Source of the DNA: Streptomyces laculatispora
GTDB taxonomy: Bacteria; Actinomycetota; Actinomycetes; Streptomycetales; Streptomycetaceae
Assembly: GCF_017353455.1 (NCBI RefSeq)
Contig: NZ_JAFMPZ010000093.1
Span: 1-51,663, forward strand
DNA: 51,663 bases
Direction: 5' to 3'
The notes under the pieces were generated by a model, which saw only the letters and a program-made list of their open reading frames with translations, was not told the DNA's origin and searched no databases. Below, piece by piece: positions 24,823 through 33,790 of this stretch; the stretch's first letter is position 1; the number at the start of each line of letters is the position of its first letter. Position numbers and translations under genes: made by a program.

Positions 24823-25584
24823 TCAGGCCCCGGACGGTGCGCCCTCCGACGCGAGGAACGCGTCGAGGACCTGACGGTGGTAGAGGGGGCCGAAGTCCAT
24901 CGCGGCGGTCTCCGGGACCAGGGAGCGCAGCTTGTCGATGGAGATGACGTGCTGGGCACCCGCGTCGTGGTACTCCCTGCGGACCCGTAAGCCGAGCCGC
25001 TCCTCCAGGTGGTCGACGATCCGGCCCACGGGGACCGCCACGCCGGAGGCGACGTTGACGATCTCGCCGCGCAGGTCCTGGGCGAGCAGCCGGTCGATGA
25101 CGGTGACGACGTCGCGTACGTCGATGAGGTCGCGGGCCGCGTCGCGCTGTACGCGCACGTCGCCTTCGCGCATCTGCCGGATCAGTGCGGGGATCAGCTG
25201 GTGCGCGGGCTGACCGGGGCCGACCAGGTGGCCGAGGCGCAGGATCAGATGGTCGGCGCCGCTGGTCCGCAGCTGCTGTTCCAGTGCCAGCTTGTGCGCG
25301 CCGTACGGCGTGCAGGGTTCGATGAAGCTGTCCTCGCGGCCGGGACCGTCCACCGCGCCGTACATGCCGGTGGCGGCGGTGGAGAAGAAGAGCAGGCGCC
25401 GTCCGGTGGCGCGGCAGCGGTCGGCGACATCGGCGAGCAACGCCGCCTCGCGGGCGAAGTCGGCGTCCGAGGTACCGCTCGCCCAGGAGACGCCGGCCGC
25501 CACGGCGACGGTGTCCGGGTAGCGGTGCGCGAAGGGGCGCAGGTTCCTGGCCAGAAAGCCGTTTCCCACGATCTCCATGGTCAT
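24823..25584 (-). CDS. NDP-hexose 4-ketoreductase (UrdR/LanR-like)
   Basis: A 253-aa extended SDR of the short UrdR/LanR form. The cofactor site is the compact IVGNGFLARNL, the catalytic region is FFSTAATGMYG followed by YGAHK, and RLGHLVGPG and DLIDVRDVV match NDP-sugar reductases. It would reduce C-4 to give D-olivose. The ATG at 25584 overlaps the stop of the 3-dehydratase gene (ATGA). A second 4-ketoreductase of a different subgroup occurs at 10932-11894, which fits two differently configured sugars. Confidence 0.88.
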   Translation of the reverse strand: MTMEIVGNGFLARNLRPFAHRYPDTVAVAAGVSWASGTSDADFAREAALLADVADRCRATGRRLLFFSTAATGMYGAVDGPGREDSFIEPCTPYGAHKLALEQQLRTSGADHLILRLGHLVGPGQPAHQLIPALIRQMREGDVRVQRDAARDLIDVRDVVTVIDRLLAQDLRGEIVNVASGVAVPVGRIVDHLEERLGLRVRREYHDAGAQHVISIDKLRSLVPETAAMDFGPLYHRQVLDAFLASEGAPSGA

Positions 25585-26885
25585 CCGCGTGCCTCCACGA
25601 ATTCCTTCACGGAGGAGACGACGTAATCGATCATCTCGTCGGTCAGGCCCGGGTAGACCCCGACCCAGAAGGTCTGCGCGGTGATGACGTCGCTGTTGTC
25701 GAGGTTGCCGACGACGCGGTGGGGCTGGTCGATGTAGGCGGGGTGCCGGGTGAGATTGCCGGCGAAGAGCCGCCGGGTGCCGATCTTGCGGCCCTCCAGG
25801 AAGTCCACCAGCTCGGCGCGTTTGAACGGGGCGTCGGGGCTGACGGTGAGCACGAAGCCGAACCAGCTCGGGTCGCTGCCCGGCGTCGCCCGGGGCAGCA
25901 GCAGGTGCGGGACGCCCTCCAGGCCCTCGCGCAGCCGTCGCCAGTTGCGCTTGCGCGCCTCGACGAAGTCGTCGAGCTTGGTGAGCTGGGTGAGGCCGAG
26001 CGCCGCCTGGAGGTCGGTGGCCTTCAGGTTGTAACCGACGTGCGAGAAGATGTACTTGTGGTCGTAGCCCTCCGGCAGGGTGCCCATCTGGTACTTGAAT
26101 CGCTTAAGGCACTTGTCGCTCTCGCCCGGCTCGCACCAGCAGTCGCGGCCCCAGTCGCGCAGGGACTCGACGATCCTGGCGAGCGCCAGGTCGGCCGTCA
26201 GGACGCAGCCGCCCTCGCCCATCGTCAGGTGGTGGGCCGGGTAGAAGCTGACGGTGGTCAGGTCGCCGAAGGTGCCGGTGAGCTGGCCGTTGTACGTCGA
26301 ACCGACCGCGTCGCAGTTGTCCTCGATGAGGAACAGGTTGTGGTCGTGGGCGAGTTGCGCGATCTCGGCGACCTCGAAGGGGTTGCCGAGCGCGTGCGCG
26401 ATGATGATCGCCCGGGTCTTGGGTCCGATTGCCTGGGCCACCCGGTCCGCGGTCGTGTTGTACGTGCCGAGTTCGACGTCGACGAAGACCGGTATCAGGC
26501 CGTTCTGCAGGATCGGGTTGACGGTGGTGGGGAAGCCCGCCGCCACGGTGATGACCTCGTCGCCGGGCCGCAGCCGGCTGTCCTCCAGAAGGTGCGAGGT
26601 CAGGGCCGTCGTCGCGAGCAGGTTCGCGGACGAGCCGGAGTTGGTCAGATGGGCCTTGCGGCGTTTCATCCTACGGGCGAAGGACGACTCGAACTTGCGG
26701 CAGCTGCGGCCGGCCGCGATGCGCATCTCCAGGGCAGCCTCGACGAGAGCGGTCCGGTCCTCCTCGTCGAGCACGGCCCCGGACGGCCAGATCTCGGTAA
26801 CGCCGGGCACGAACACTCCGTCGCCCTGGTCGTCCTGGTGGTACTTGCGAACCTCGTCGAGCACAATCTTCTTGTGCACACTCAT
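25581..26885 (-). CDS. NDP-hexose 3-dehydratase (UrdQ/LanQ-like, PLP enzyme)
   Basis: A 434-aa enzyme of the aspartate aminotransferase fold that uses PMP/PLP to remove the C-3 hydroxyl. The normal Schiff-base Lys is replaced by His (SFYPAHHLTMGEGG), which is the hallmark of E1/ColD-type dehydratases and separates it from aminotransferases. IEDNCDAVGS carries the PLP-nitrogen Asp, and four Cys near DCWCEPGESDKCLKRF could hold an iron-sulfur centre as in E1-type members. It supplies the 2,3,6-trideoxy branch leading to rhodinose. Start ATG 26885. Confidence 0.93.
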   Translation of the reverse strand: MSVHKKIVLDEVRKYHQDDQGDGVFVPGVTEIWPSGAVLDEEDRTALVEAALEMRIAAGRSCRKFESSFARRMKRRKAHLTNSGSSANLLATTALTSHLLEDSRLRPGDEVITVAAGFPTTVNPILQNGLIPVFVDVELGTYNTTADRVAQAIGPKTRAIIIAHALGNPFEVAEIAQLAHDHNLFLIEDNCDAVGSTYNGQLTGTFGDLTTVSFYPAHHLTMGEGGCVLTADLALARIVESLRDWGRDCWCEPGESDKCLKRFKYQMGTLPEGYDHKYIFSHVGYNLKATDLQAALGLTQLTKLDDFVEARKRNWRRLREGLEGVPHLLLPRATPGSDPSWFGFVLTVSPDAPFKRAELVDFLEGRKIGTRRLFAGNLTRHPAYIDQPHRVVGNLDNSDVITAQTFWVGVYPGLTDEMIDYVVSSVKEFVEARG

Positions 26886-26967
26886 GGTGTCCTCCGTCGT
26901 AGCCAGTGGTGGGGCCGACCCGCTCCGTGCGGCGCGGTCGGGGAACGCCGCACGGAGCGGGCGGCTT

Positions 26968-27948
26968 TCATCCCTGCTTGTTGTGCTTGGTGCCCTTCCA
27001 CCAGCCGGGGTTGTCGTTGTACCAGGCGACGGTGTCGGCCAGGCCCTGCTCGAAGGTGATGCGGGGGGCGTAGCCGAGCTCGTCGCGGATCTTCGACTCG
27101 TCGAGGGAGTAGCGCAAATCATGCGCCTTGCGGTCGGGGACGTGGCGGACCATGGACCAGTCCTGACGGGTCAGTGCGATGAGGCGTTCGGTGATGGCCC
27201 GGTTGGTCTGCTCGTTGCCGCCGCCGATGTTGTAGATCTCGCCGGCCCGGCCCTCGTTGAGGACCAGGTCGATCGCGCGGCAGTGGTCGTCCACGTGCAG
27301 CCACTCGCGGATGTTGCCGCCGTCGCCGTAGAGCGGCACCTGCTCGCCCTCCAGCAGGTTGGTGACGAACAGCGGGATGAGCTTCTCCGGGTGCTGGTAC
27401 GGGCCGTAATTGTTGGAGCACCGGGTGATGGAAAGGTTCAGCCCGTGCGTGCGCCAGTACGACCGGGCCAGCAGGTCGGAGGCGGCCTTGGACGCGGAGT
27501 ACGGGGAGTTGGGCGCGAGCGGCCACTCCTCGGTCCAGGAACCCTCGTCGATGGAACCGTAGACCTCGTCGGTGGAGACGTGGACGACGCGCTGCACGCG
27601 CGCGGCGAGCACTGCGTCGAGCAGTCGCTGAGTGCCGGTGACGTTGGTGTGGACGAACTCCTCGGCGGACTCCAGGGACCGGTCCACGTGTGACTCGGCG
27701 GCGAAGTGGACAACCGCGTCGTGTCCCGGCAGCAGTTCGCGCAGCAGCCCGGAATCGCAGATGTCTCCCTGGACGAACGTGAGGCGCGGGTGCGTCGAGG
27801 GCAGGTTCTGGTGGTTGCCGGCGTAGGTGAGCTTATCGAGGACGGTGACGTGGGCGCCCTTCCAGTTCTCGTAGCCGTCGTTCAGGAGGGTGCGCACATA
27901 ATGCGAGCCGATGAAGCCCGCGCCGCCGGTGATCAGGATCTTCTTCAT
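26968..27948 (-). CDS. dTDP-glucose 4,6-dehydratase
   Basis: A 326-aa RmlB-type SDR: NAD site GGAGFIGSHYVRTL, catalytic VSTDEVYGS (Thr-Asp-Glu) and YSASK, and the nucleotide-sugar motif YGPYQHPEKLIPLF. It converts dTDP-glucose to the 4-keto-6-deoxy intermediate common to all sugars here (UrdH/LanH counterpart). The ATG overlaps the stop of the RmlA gene by four bases, so the two first pathway enzymes are co-translated. Confidence 0.95.
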   Translation of the reverse strand: MKKILITGGAGFIGSHYVRTLLNDGYENWKGAHVTVLDKLTYAGNHQNLPSTHPRLTFVQGDICDSGLLRELLPGHDAVVHFAAESHVDRSLESAEEFVHTNVTGTQRLLDAVLAARVQRVVHVSTDEVYGSIDEGSWTEEWPLAPNSPYSASKAASDLLARSYWRTHGLNLSITRCSNNYGPYQHPEKLIPLFVTNLLEGEQVPLYGDGGNIREWLHVDDHCRAIDLVLNEGRAGEIYNIGGGNEQTNRAITERLIALTRQDWSMVRHVPDRKAHDLRYSLDESKIRDELGYAPRITFEQGLADTVAWYNDNPGWWKGTKHNKQG

Positions 27949-29012
27949 GCCGCTACCTCGACTCGCGCGTGGTCACCGACAACGAGCCGGTGATGACGGG
28001 TGTTCCGTTCGGACGATCCGACCGTGGCGGAGCGTCCGATGATGGAACTGTGCAGGCTGCGTACGTGGGAGACCGTGGCGCCGTCCAGCGCGATCGAGTA
28101 CTCGATGCTCGCACCGGTCAGCCGGACGCCCTTGCCGATGGAGGTGTACGGGCCGATGAGGCTGCCCGTCACCACCGACCCGGCACCGATCACGGCGGGG
28201 CCCTCGATACGGGAGCCGATGACCTTGGCGCCTGCCTCCACGACGACCGTGCCGATGAGCGTGCTGGCCGCATCGACCTCGCCCTTGACGGCCGACTTCA
28301 GGTCGCCGAGGAGCTTCTGGTTGCACTCCAGGACGTCCTCGATGCGGCCGGTGTCCTTCCAGTAGCCCTCGTACTCGCTGGCCTTGACCTCGTCCCCATT
28401 GGCGACGAGCCACTGGATGGCGTCGGTGATCTCCAGTTCACCGCGCGCGCTCGGCTCGATGGCGGCGACGGCCTTGTGGATCGCCGGGGTGAAGAAGTAG
28501 ACGCCGATGAGCGCGAGATCACTCTTGGGCTCCTGCGGCTTCTCCACCAGGCGCTCGACCCTGCCGTCCGGGGCCAGCTCGGCGACCCCGAAGGCGCGCG
28601 GATCCGACACCTTGTGGACCACGACCTGGGCCACCGGACGCTCGGACGCGAACTGCTCGGCGATCCGCTCCACGCCTTCGGGCAGCATGTTGTCGCCGAG
28701 GTACATCACGAAGTCATCGTCGCCCAGGAAGGGCCGGGCGAGCTCGACGCAGTGGGCGAGGCCGAGGGGCTCCTCCTGAGGGATGTAGACGATCTCCACG
28801 CCGAGCGCGGAGCCGTCGCCGATGACCGCCTCGATCTGCGCGGCGCGGTCGCCGACGATGACACCGATCTCCGTCACGCCGAGGTCCCTGACGTTGCACA
28901 GGACGTGCTCCAGGACCGGCTTGTTCGCAATCGGTATGAGCTGTTTCGGCATCGAGTAGCTGAAGGGGCGCAGCCGGGTACCCGACCCGCCCGACAGGAC
29001 CAAAGCCTTCAT
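27945..29012 (-). CDS. glucose-1-phosphate thymidylyltransferase
   Basis: A 355-aa RmlA/UrdG-type enzyme that makes dTDP-glucose. All motifs are intact: LSGGSGTRLRPFSYSMPKQL, YLGDNML, FGVAELAPDG, VEKPQEPKS and GELEITDAIQW, followed by a C-terminal left-handed beta-helix (about 250-355) typical of the long StrD-like form. It is the reference against which the damaged paralogue at 11891-12877 was compared. ATG 29012 begins the coupled sugar operon. Confidence 0.95.
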   Translation of the reverse strand: MKALVLSGGSGTRLRPFSYSMPKQLIPIANKPVLEHVLCNVRDLGVTEIGVIVGDRAAQIEAVIGDGSALGVEIVYIPQEEPLGLAHCVELARPFLGDDDFVMYLGDNMLPEGVERIAEQFASERPVAQVVVHKVSDPRAFGVAELAPDGRVERLVEKPQEPKSDLALIGVYFFTPAIHKAVAAIEPSARGELEITDAIQWLVANGDEVKASEYEGYWKDTGRIEDVLECNQKLLGDLKSAVKGEVDAASTLIGTVVVEAGAKVIGSRIEGPAVIGAGSVVTGSLIGPYTSIGKGVRLTGASIEYSIALDGATVSHVRSLHSSIIGRSATVGSSERNTRHHRLVVGDHARVEVAA

Positions 29013-29080
29013 GTCGTTTCCTTTGCTGATGTGTGCTGACGAGGTGGTCACGTCGAGAAAGCGCGGCCGGCGTTCCGCGT

Positions 29081-29290
29081 TCAGGTGCGCCAGCTGCGGG
29101 GAGTGGGGCACGCCGTCGGGTTCCCGGCGCGGCTCCAGGGCACGAAGGTCCGCCTCCGGTCCGCGTCCGGCCCCAGTGCGGCTCTGCCCCGGCTGAGGAG
29201 CACCGCAGTGAGCGCGACGAGATCCTCGGCCTGCGGGGTGCCCTTCTCCACCCGGATCAGGGGCACGGAGGCTGCTTCTCGCCCGCTCAC
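29081..29290 (-). CDS. acyl-CoA carboxylase epsilon subunit
   Basis: A 69-aa small protein with IRVEKGTPQAEDLVALTAV and a basic C-terminal tail containing W, the pattern of actinomycete AccE/PccE subunits that bridge alpha and beta carboxylase subunits. The GTG at 29290 overlaps the stop of the beta-subunit gene by four bases (GTGA). It supports assembly of an acetyl- or propionyl-CoA carboxylase supplying malonyl-CoA for polyketide extension. A start at the internal GTG about eight codons later is an alternative. Confidence 0.85.
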   Translation of the reverse strand: MSGREAASVPLIRVEKGTPQAEDLVALTAVLLSRGRAALGPDADRRRTFVPWSRAGNPTACPTPRSWRT

Positions 29291-30861
29291 TGCGGAGGGT
29301 TCCCGTGCTTGCGCGAGGGCAGGTCCGCGTGCTTGGCGCGGAGCATGGCCAGCGACCGGGCAAGCGCGCCGCGGGTGTCCCTCGGATCGATGACATCGTC
29401 TATGAGTCCGCGCTCCGCCCCGTAGTAGGGGTGCATGAGCTCGGACCGGTAGTCCTTGATCCGCTGGCTGCGTACGGACTCCGGGTCGGGGGCGGCGTTG
29501 ATCTCGCGGCGGAAGATGACGTTCGCCGCGCCTTCCGCTCCCATCACCGCGATTTCGTTGGTGGGCCAGGCCAGTGCCAGGTCGGCACCGATGGAACGGG
29601 AGTCCATGACGATGTAGGCGCCGCCGTAGGCCTTGCGCAGGACGAGCGAGATCCGGGGCACGGTGGCATTGCAGTACGCGTACAGGAGCTTGGCGCCGCG
29701 TCGGATGATGCCGTTGTGCTCCTGGGCGACGCCCGGCAGGAAGCCGGGCACGTCCACCAGGGTCACCAGGGGGATGTTGAACGCGTCGCAGAACTGTACG
29801 AACCGCGCACCCTTCTCGGACGACTCGATGTCCAGGACACCGGCCATCACGGCGGGCTGGTTGGCGACGATCCCGACGACATGCCCGTCCAGCCGGGCCA
29901 GCGAGCACACGAGGTTGGCCCCCCAGACGGGGTGCACTTCGAAGTGCTCACCGGAGTCGACGAGTTCCTCAATCACCGCTCGGATGTCGTACGACTGCCC
30001 CGGGTCCGCGGGGACCAGCCCCCGAAGGGCTTCGGTGGGACGGTCGGCAGGGTCACCCGCGTCCTCGACGGGCGCGAGCTCGCGGTTGTTGGCGGGCAGC
30101 AGCGCCAGGAGAAAGCGGACCTCCTCCAGGCAGCTCTCCTCGTCGTCGTACACGAAGTGCGCCACGCCCGAGATCCCCGCGTGGACGTCGGCGCCGCCGA
30201 GGCCGTTCTGGGTGATCTCCTCGCCGGTGACCGCCTTGACGACGTCCGGTCCGGTGATGAACATCTGCGAGATCTCACGGACCATGAAGACGAAGTCGGT
30301 GAGGGCCGGGCTGTAGGCGGCGCCGCCCGCACAGGGGCCGAGCATCACCGAGATCTGCGGGATGACGCCCGAGGCGCGGGTGTTGCGCTGGAAGATGCCG
30401 CCGTAGCCGGCCAGGGCGGTGACGCCCTCCTGGATACGGGCGCCGGCGCCGTCGTTGAGCGAGACCAGCGGGGCACCGGCCGAGATGGCCATGTCCATAA
30501 TCTTGTGGATCTTGGTGGCGTGTGCCTCACCGAGCGCCCCGCCGAAGATCCGGAAGTCGTGCGCGTAGACGAAGACCGTGCGGCCGTGGACGGTGCCCCA
30601 GCCGGTGACGACGCCGTCCGTGTACGGACGTTTGGCCTCCAGGCCGAAGCCGGTCGCCCGGTGCCGGCGCAGCGGCTCCACCTCGTTGAACGATCCCTCG
30701 TCCAGGAGCAGCTCGATGCGTTCATGGGCGGTGAGCTTGCCCTTTGCGTGCTGGCGGTCGGTGGCGGCCGGATCCAGCCCCTCCCGGGCCTGCTCCTTGA
30801 GCGACCGCAGCTCGTCGAGGCGGTCCATGATGCTGGGAACGGTCTCTTCGGCGGTGGTCAT
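29287..30861 (-). CDS. acyl-CoA carboxylase beta subunit (carboxyltransferase)
   Basis: A 524-aa carboxyltransferase with the two crotonase-like halves of the family (oxyanion-hole glycines in GPCAGGAAYSPALTD and in KAYGGAYIVM). It transfers CO2 from biotin to acetyl-CoA or propionyl-CoA. Angucycline clusters such as that for jadomycin carry similar genes to raise the malonyl-CoA supply. No biotin carboxylase alpha subunit is present, so a chromosomal alpha must be shared. ATG 30861 is two bases after the stop of the FMN reductase. Confidence 0.93.
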   Translation of the reverse strand: MTTAEETVPSIMDRLDELRSLKEQAREGLDPAATDRQHAKGKLTAHERIELLLDEGSFNEVEPLRRHRATGFGLEAKRPYTDGVVTGWGTVHGRTVFVYAHDFRIFGGALGEAHATKIHKIMDMAISAGAPLVSLNDGAGARIQEGVTALAGYGGIFQRNTRASGVIPQISVMLGPCAGGAAYSPALTDFVFMVREISQMFITGPDVVKAVTGEEITQNGLGGADVHAGISGVAHFVYDDEESCLEEVRFLLALLPANNRELAPVEDAGDPADRPTEALRGLVPADPGQSYDIRAVIEELVDSGEHFEVHPVWGANLVCSLARLDGHVVGIVANQPAVMAGVLDIESSEKGARFVQFCDAFNIPLVTLVDVPGFLPGVAQEHNGIIRRGAKLLYAYCNATVPRISLVLRKAYGGAYIVMDSRSIGADLALAWPTNEIAVMGAEGAANVIFRREINAAPDPESVRSQRIKDYRSELMHPYYGAERGLIDDVIDPRDTRGALARSLAMLRAKHADLPSRKHGNPPQ

Positions 30862-30863
30862 GG

Positions 30864-31445
30864 TCAGCTTCCGTAAGGGGTCTTGGCGCGCGCCTCCCGC
30901 AGGGCGTTGCCCCACCAGCTGATCTGGTCGAGCAGCACCTTCGCGGCCTGGGCAGGACCCTCGTCCGCGGGGGCGCCGTCCGGGCCGAACTGGTCCCACG
31001 CCATGTGGAGGCTGACCACATCGCGGACGGTCACCGTGTGCAGCTCGGCGAAGACCGGACGCAGGTGCTCCACGGCTCGCAGGCCGCCCGAGAGCCCGCC
31101 GTAGGAGACGAAGCCGACCGGCTTGGCCTGCCACTGGGTGTGGTGCCAGTCGATGAGGTTCTTCAGCCCTGCGGGGTAACTGTGGTTGTACTCCGGTGTC
31201 ACCACGACGAACGCGTCCGCTTCGGCGAGGCGCGGCGAGACCTTGGCCAGCTCGGCGGCGACCTCGGGCGCCGGGTTCCGCGACAGCGCGGTGGGCAGCT
31301 CGTGGTCCACGAGGTCGATCACGTCAACCGTGACGTCACCGCGCCGCTTCGCCACGCCGGCGATCCAATCGCCGATGACCTTGCCGAAGCGGGCTTCGCG
31401 GTTGCTGCCGACGATCAACGCAAGGCGGAGGCGGTCCTGCGACAT
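30864..31445 (-). CDS. NADPH-dependent FMN reductase
   Basis: A 193-aa flavodoxin-fold reductase, full length: GSNREARFG flavin phosphate loop, VVTPEYNHSYPAGLKNLIDW, SYGGLSGGLRAVE and an intact C-terminal region SLHMAWDQFG...SWWGNAL. It is the intact paralogue of the damaged gene at 9025-9501. It can supply reduced flavin to the class D oxygenase at 7801 and perhaps to other tailoring steps. It is coupled to the carboxylase beta gene (stop and next ATG two bases apart). Confidence 0.9.
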   Translation of the reverse strand: MSQDRLRLALIVGSNREARFGKVIGDWIAGVAKRRGDVTVDVIDLVDHELPTALSRNPAPEVAAELAKVSPRLAEADAFVVVTPEYNHSYPAGLKNLIDWHHTQWQAKPVGFVSYGGLSGGLRAVEHLRPVFAELHTVTVRDVVSLHMAWDQFGPDGAPADEGPAQAAKVLLDQISWWGNALREARAKTPYGS

Positions 31446-31492
31446 GAGTGTCCCTTCGATGAGGTGGAACGGGATGAAAAGGAGGGAACGGC

Positions 31493-31519
31493 GGCCGCGG
31501 AGCTCCAGGCTCCGCGGCC
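31493..31519 (-). terminator. hairpin between fused oxygenase and FMN reductase
   Basis: Perfect 11-bp arms (31493-31503 and 31509-31519) with loop tccag, downstream of the fused oxygenase stop. A second stem with 7-bp arms lies at 31543-31563. Together they may end or attenuate the polyketide transcript before the reductase-carboxylase genes. Confidence 0.55.
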
Positions 31520-31565
31520 GACGCCTTGCGGTGGCAGTGCGTCCGCCGCTTCGGGCGCGGCGGGG

Positions 31566-33788
31566 TCAGGCGGCCGGTAGCCCGGGGACCGGGCCGCCGC
31601 CGGCGTCGAGCACGGCGCCGGTGATACCGGCCGTGTCGTCGCTTGCGAGGAAGGCCGCCAGCGTGGCGACCCGCCCGGCGTCGCCCGCGACGCTGTTGAC
31701 TGTGATGCCGCGCGGTGCCAGCGCCGCGGCGTAGTGCCGGACGAGTGTCTCGACGGCGCCCCCGGCAACCGCGTACGCGACCGCCTTCGGCTCCCCCGGC
31801 TCGGCCGCGCCGGGCGTGATGCGGATGACGCGGCCCCCGTCGGCGAGGCTCTTCAGGGCCCGCTGGATGACGAAGTACGGCTCCTTGGCACCCGCCGCCA
31901 CCAGCCGGTCGAAGTCCTCCGCCGTCGCGTCCCCGGGGGCGGCGGCGCGGACGGCACCGGCACCGCTGACCAGGATGTCGAGTGCGGGACCGCCGGTGCG
32001 GTCCGTCAGCTCCGTCTCCAGGTCGGCGAAGAGACGCTGGACGTTTTTGTACCCGCCGAGGTCCCCGCCGAGTGTGAAGGCCCGTCCGCCCTGCCGCTCG
32101 ATCGCGCGGACGACGTCGTCGGCCGCCTCCTGGTCACCGTTGTGGTGCACGGCGACGAGGGCTCCCCTGCCCGCGAGGCGCAGGGCAACCGCCCGGCCCG
32201 CTCCCACGCTCGCGTGCGTGACCAGGGCGGTCCTGTCGGCGAGTACGGACTCGCTCGCGGAGGTCCCGTGGGCCAGGTCCCGGGTGGTCCCGGCCGTACC
32301 GGCGGGTTCCGGCTCGCCGAACCAGCGGCGCAGCACAACGTGGAGTTCCGCTTCTTCCGCCCCGCCGGTCCACACGACATGGCCGTCCGGTCGTACGAGT
32401 ACGGCGTCGAGGCCGGCCAACGCGGTGCCGTCGTGGACGGGTGCGGCGAGGGTCACGCCGACCCGCGGGTGCCACGCCCCGGCCAGGGCGCGCAGTCGCG
32501 CCCCGTGGCGCGGATCACCGGAGAGACCGATCAGAACAGCGTGCCCCGGCCTGAGGAGGGCGGTGGTGGTGACCGTGCCCTCCTCCCCGGCGAGTTCCAC
32601 GTGCGGGACACGGCCGCCGAGAAGGAAATGGCCGCTCGGTCCCACGTCGTGGCGGACCTCCAGACCGGAGATCATGCCAGCCAGCCGGGCACGGACGCCC
32701 TCCCCGGCGACGAGCTCGCCGAACACCCGCCGGAAGCCCTCCACTTCGCCGCCGCCGAGCAGCAGGAGGGATTGCGCTCTGATGTTGTTCAGCGTGCGCC
32801 GTCCCACGGCGTGCCGCTCGGCGTGATAGCTGTCCAGGAGCCTGTCCGGCGACCGGCCGGCGACCTGCGCGGCCAGCTTCCAGCCGAGGTTGACGGCGTC
32901 CTGCAGGCCCAGGTTGAGTGCCTGGCCGCCGACCGGCATCTGCTGGTGGGCAGCGTCGCCCGCGAGCAGGATCCGGCCGTCGCGGTACCGCTCGGCCAGC
33001 CGTGACGCATTGCCGAAGGCATTGACCCACAGCGGGTCGCCGCCGCTGATGTCCTCGCCGGTGACGCGCTTCCAGCCCTCGGCGACCTCATTGAACTCCG
33101 GTTCCGAGGAACGGGGTTTCGCGATGCGGCCGAACTCGTGCACCATCACGCGGGTCACTCCGTCGGGACGGCGCGCGGAGATGGCGAGTCCGTGTTCCAG
33201 GCGCTGGAAGCGGCGCGGCGGGATATCGAGACCCGCCACGTCCGCGCGGATGAGCTCGCGGGAGGCGTCCTCGCCGGGGAAGGCGATGCCGCCGAGGCGG
33301 CGCACCGCGCTCTGCTCGCCGTCGCACCCGACGACGTACCGCGCGCGCATCCGCACCGGCCCGTTCGGGCCGAGCACGTCCGCCGCGACATGGTCCTCGC
33401 CGACGGTGATGCCGCGCAGTTCGTGACCGCGCAGGACGACGGCGCCGAGGCCCGTCGCCCAGTCCTGGAGCAGTTCCTCAACGCGAGTCTGCGGGACCTT
33501 CCACTGGCCCGGGTGGGCTGAGGGAAGAGTGAGATCGAGCGGAATCCCGCCGAAGTGGCCCATGACGTCGTTCGGCACGGGGACCAGGCCGTCGAGCAGG
33601 CCCCTGCTGTCGAGGATCTCCATGGTGCGGGCGTGCAGGGTGGACGCCCTGGACTCCGTGGTGGGGGTGGCCAGACGCTCGACGACCAGCACCCGGGCCC
33701 CGCCGAGCCGCAGCTCGCCGGCGAGCATCAGCCCGACCGGACCCGCCCCGACCACGATCACCTGGGATTCCGTGGGGGTCGCTGCCAT
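31566..33788 (-). CDS. fused FAD oxygenase-SDR (PgaM/UrdM-like) with degenerate SDR domain
   Basis: A 740-aa fusion. Residues 1 to about 490 are an aromatic-ring FAD monooxygenase (VVGAGPVGLMLA, VGCDGEQS, LLAGDAAHQQMPVGG). From about 497 to the end is a short-chain reductase. In PgaM and UrdM the oxygenase part acts in C-12 oxygenation or 2,3-dehydration and the reductase reduces C-6. Here the reductase half has THASVGAG for TGxxxGxG, SGAG for NNAG, ITP for the catalytic Ser segment and YAVAG for YxxxK, so it should be inactive. The stand-alone reductase at 20542 probably takes over. ATG 33788 lies two bases after the aromatase stop. Confidence 0.9.
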   Translation of the reverse strand: MAATPTESQVIVVGAGPVGLMLAGELRLGGARVLVVERLATPTTESRASTLHARTMEILDSRGLLDGLVPVPNDVMGHFGGIPLDLTLPSAHPGQWKVPQTRVEELLQDWATGLGAVVLRGHELRGITVGEDHVAADVLGPNGPVRMRARYVVGCDGEQSAVRRLGGIAFPGEDASRELIRADVAGLDIPPRRFQRLEHGLAISARRPDGVTRVMVHEFGRIAKPRSSEPEFNEVAEGWKRVTGEDISGGDPLWVNAFGNASRLAERYRDGRILLAGDAAHQQMPVGGQALNLGLQDAVNLGWKLAAQVAGRSPDRLLDSYHAERHAVGRRTLNNIRAQSLLLLGGGEVEGFRRVFGELVAGEGVRARLAGMISGLEVRHDVGPSGHFLLGGRVPHVELAGEEGTVTTTALLRPGHAVLIGLSGDPRHGARLRALAGAWHPRVGVTLAAPVHDGTALAGLDAVLVRPDGHVVWTGGAEEAELHVVLRRWFGEPEPAGTAGTTRDLAHGTSASESVLADRTALVTHASVGAGRAVALRLAGRGALVAVHHNGDQEAADDVVRAIERQGGRAFTLGGDLGGYKNVQRLFADLETELTDRTGGPALDILVSGAGAVRAAAPGDATAEDFDRLVAAGAKEPYFVIQRALKSLADGGRVIRITPGAAEPGEPKAVAYAVAGGAVETLVRHYAAALAPRGITVNSVAGDAGRVATLAAFLASDDTAGITGAVLDAGGGPVPGLPAA

Positions 33789-33790
33789 GG

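Noticed and set aside
29013-29396. Longer version of the RmlA gene starting near 29396
   Set aside because: Would overlap the carboxylase epsilon and beta genes and adds non-homologous sequence; the MKALVLSGG start at 29012 is the family start.
30862-31134. Longer N terminus for the carboxylase beta subunit
   Set aside because: It runs through the FMN reductase gene; MTTAEE at 30861 is the normal start.
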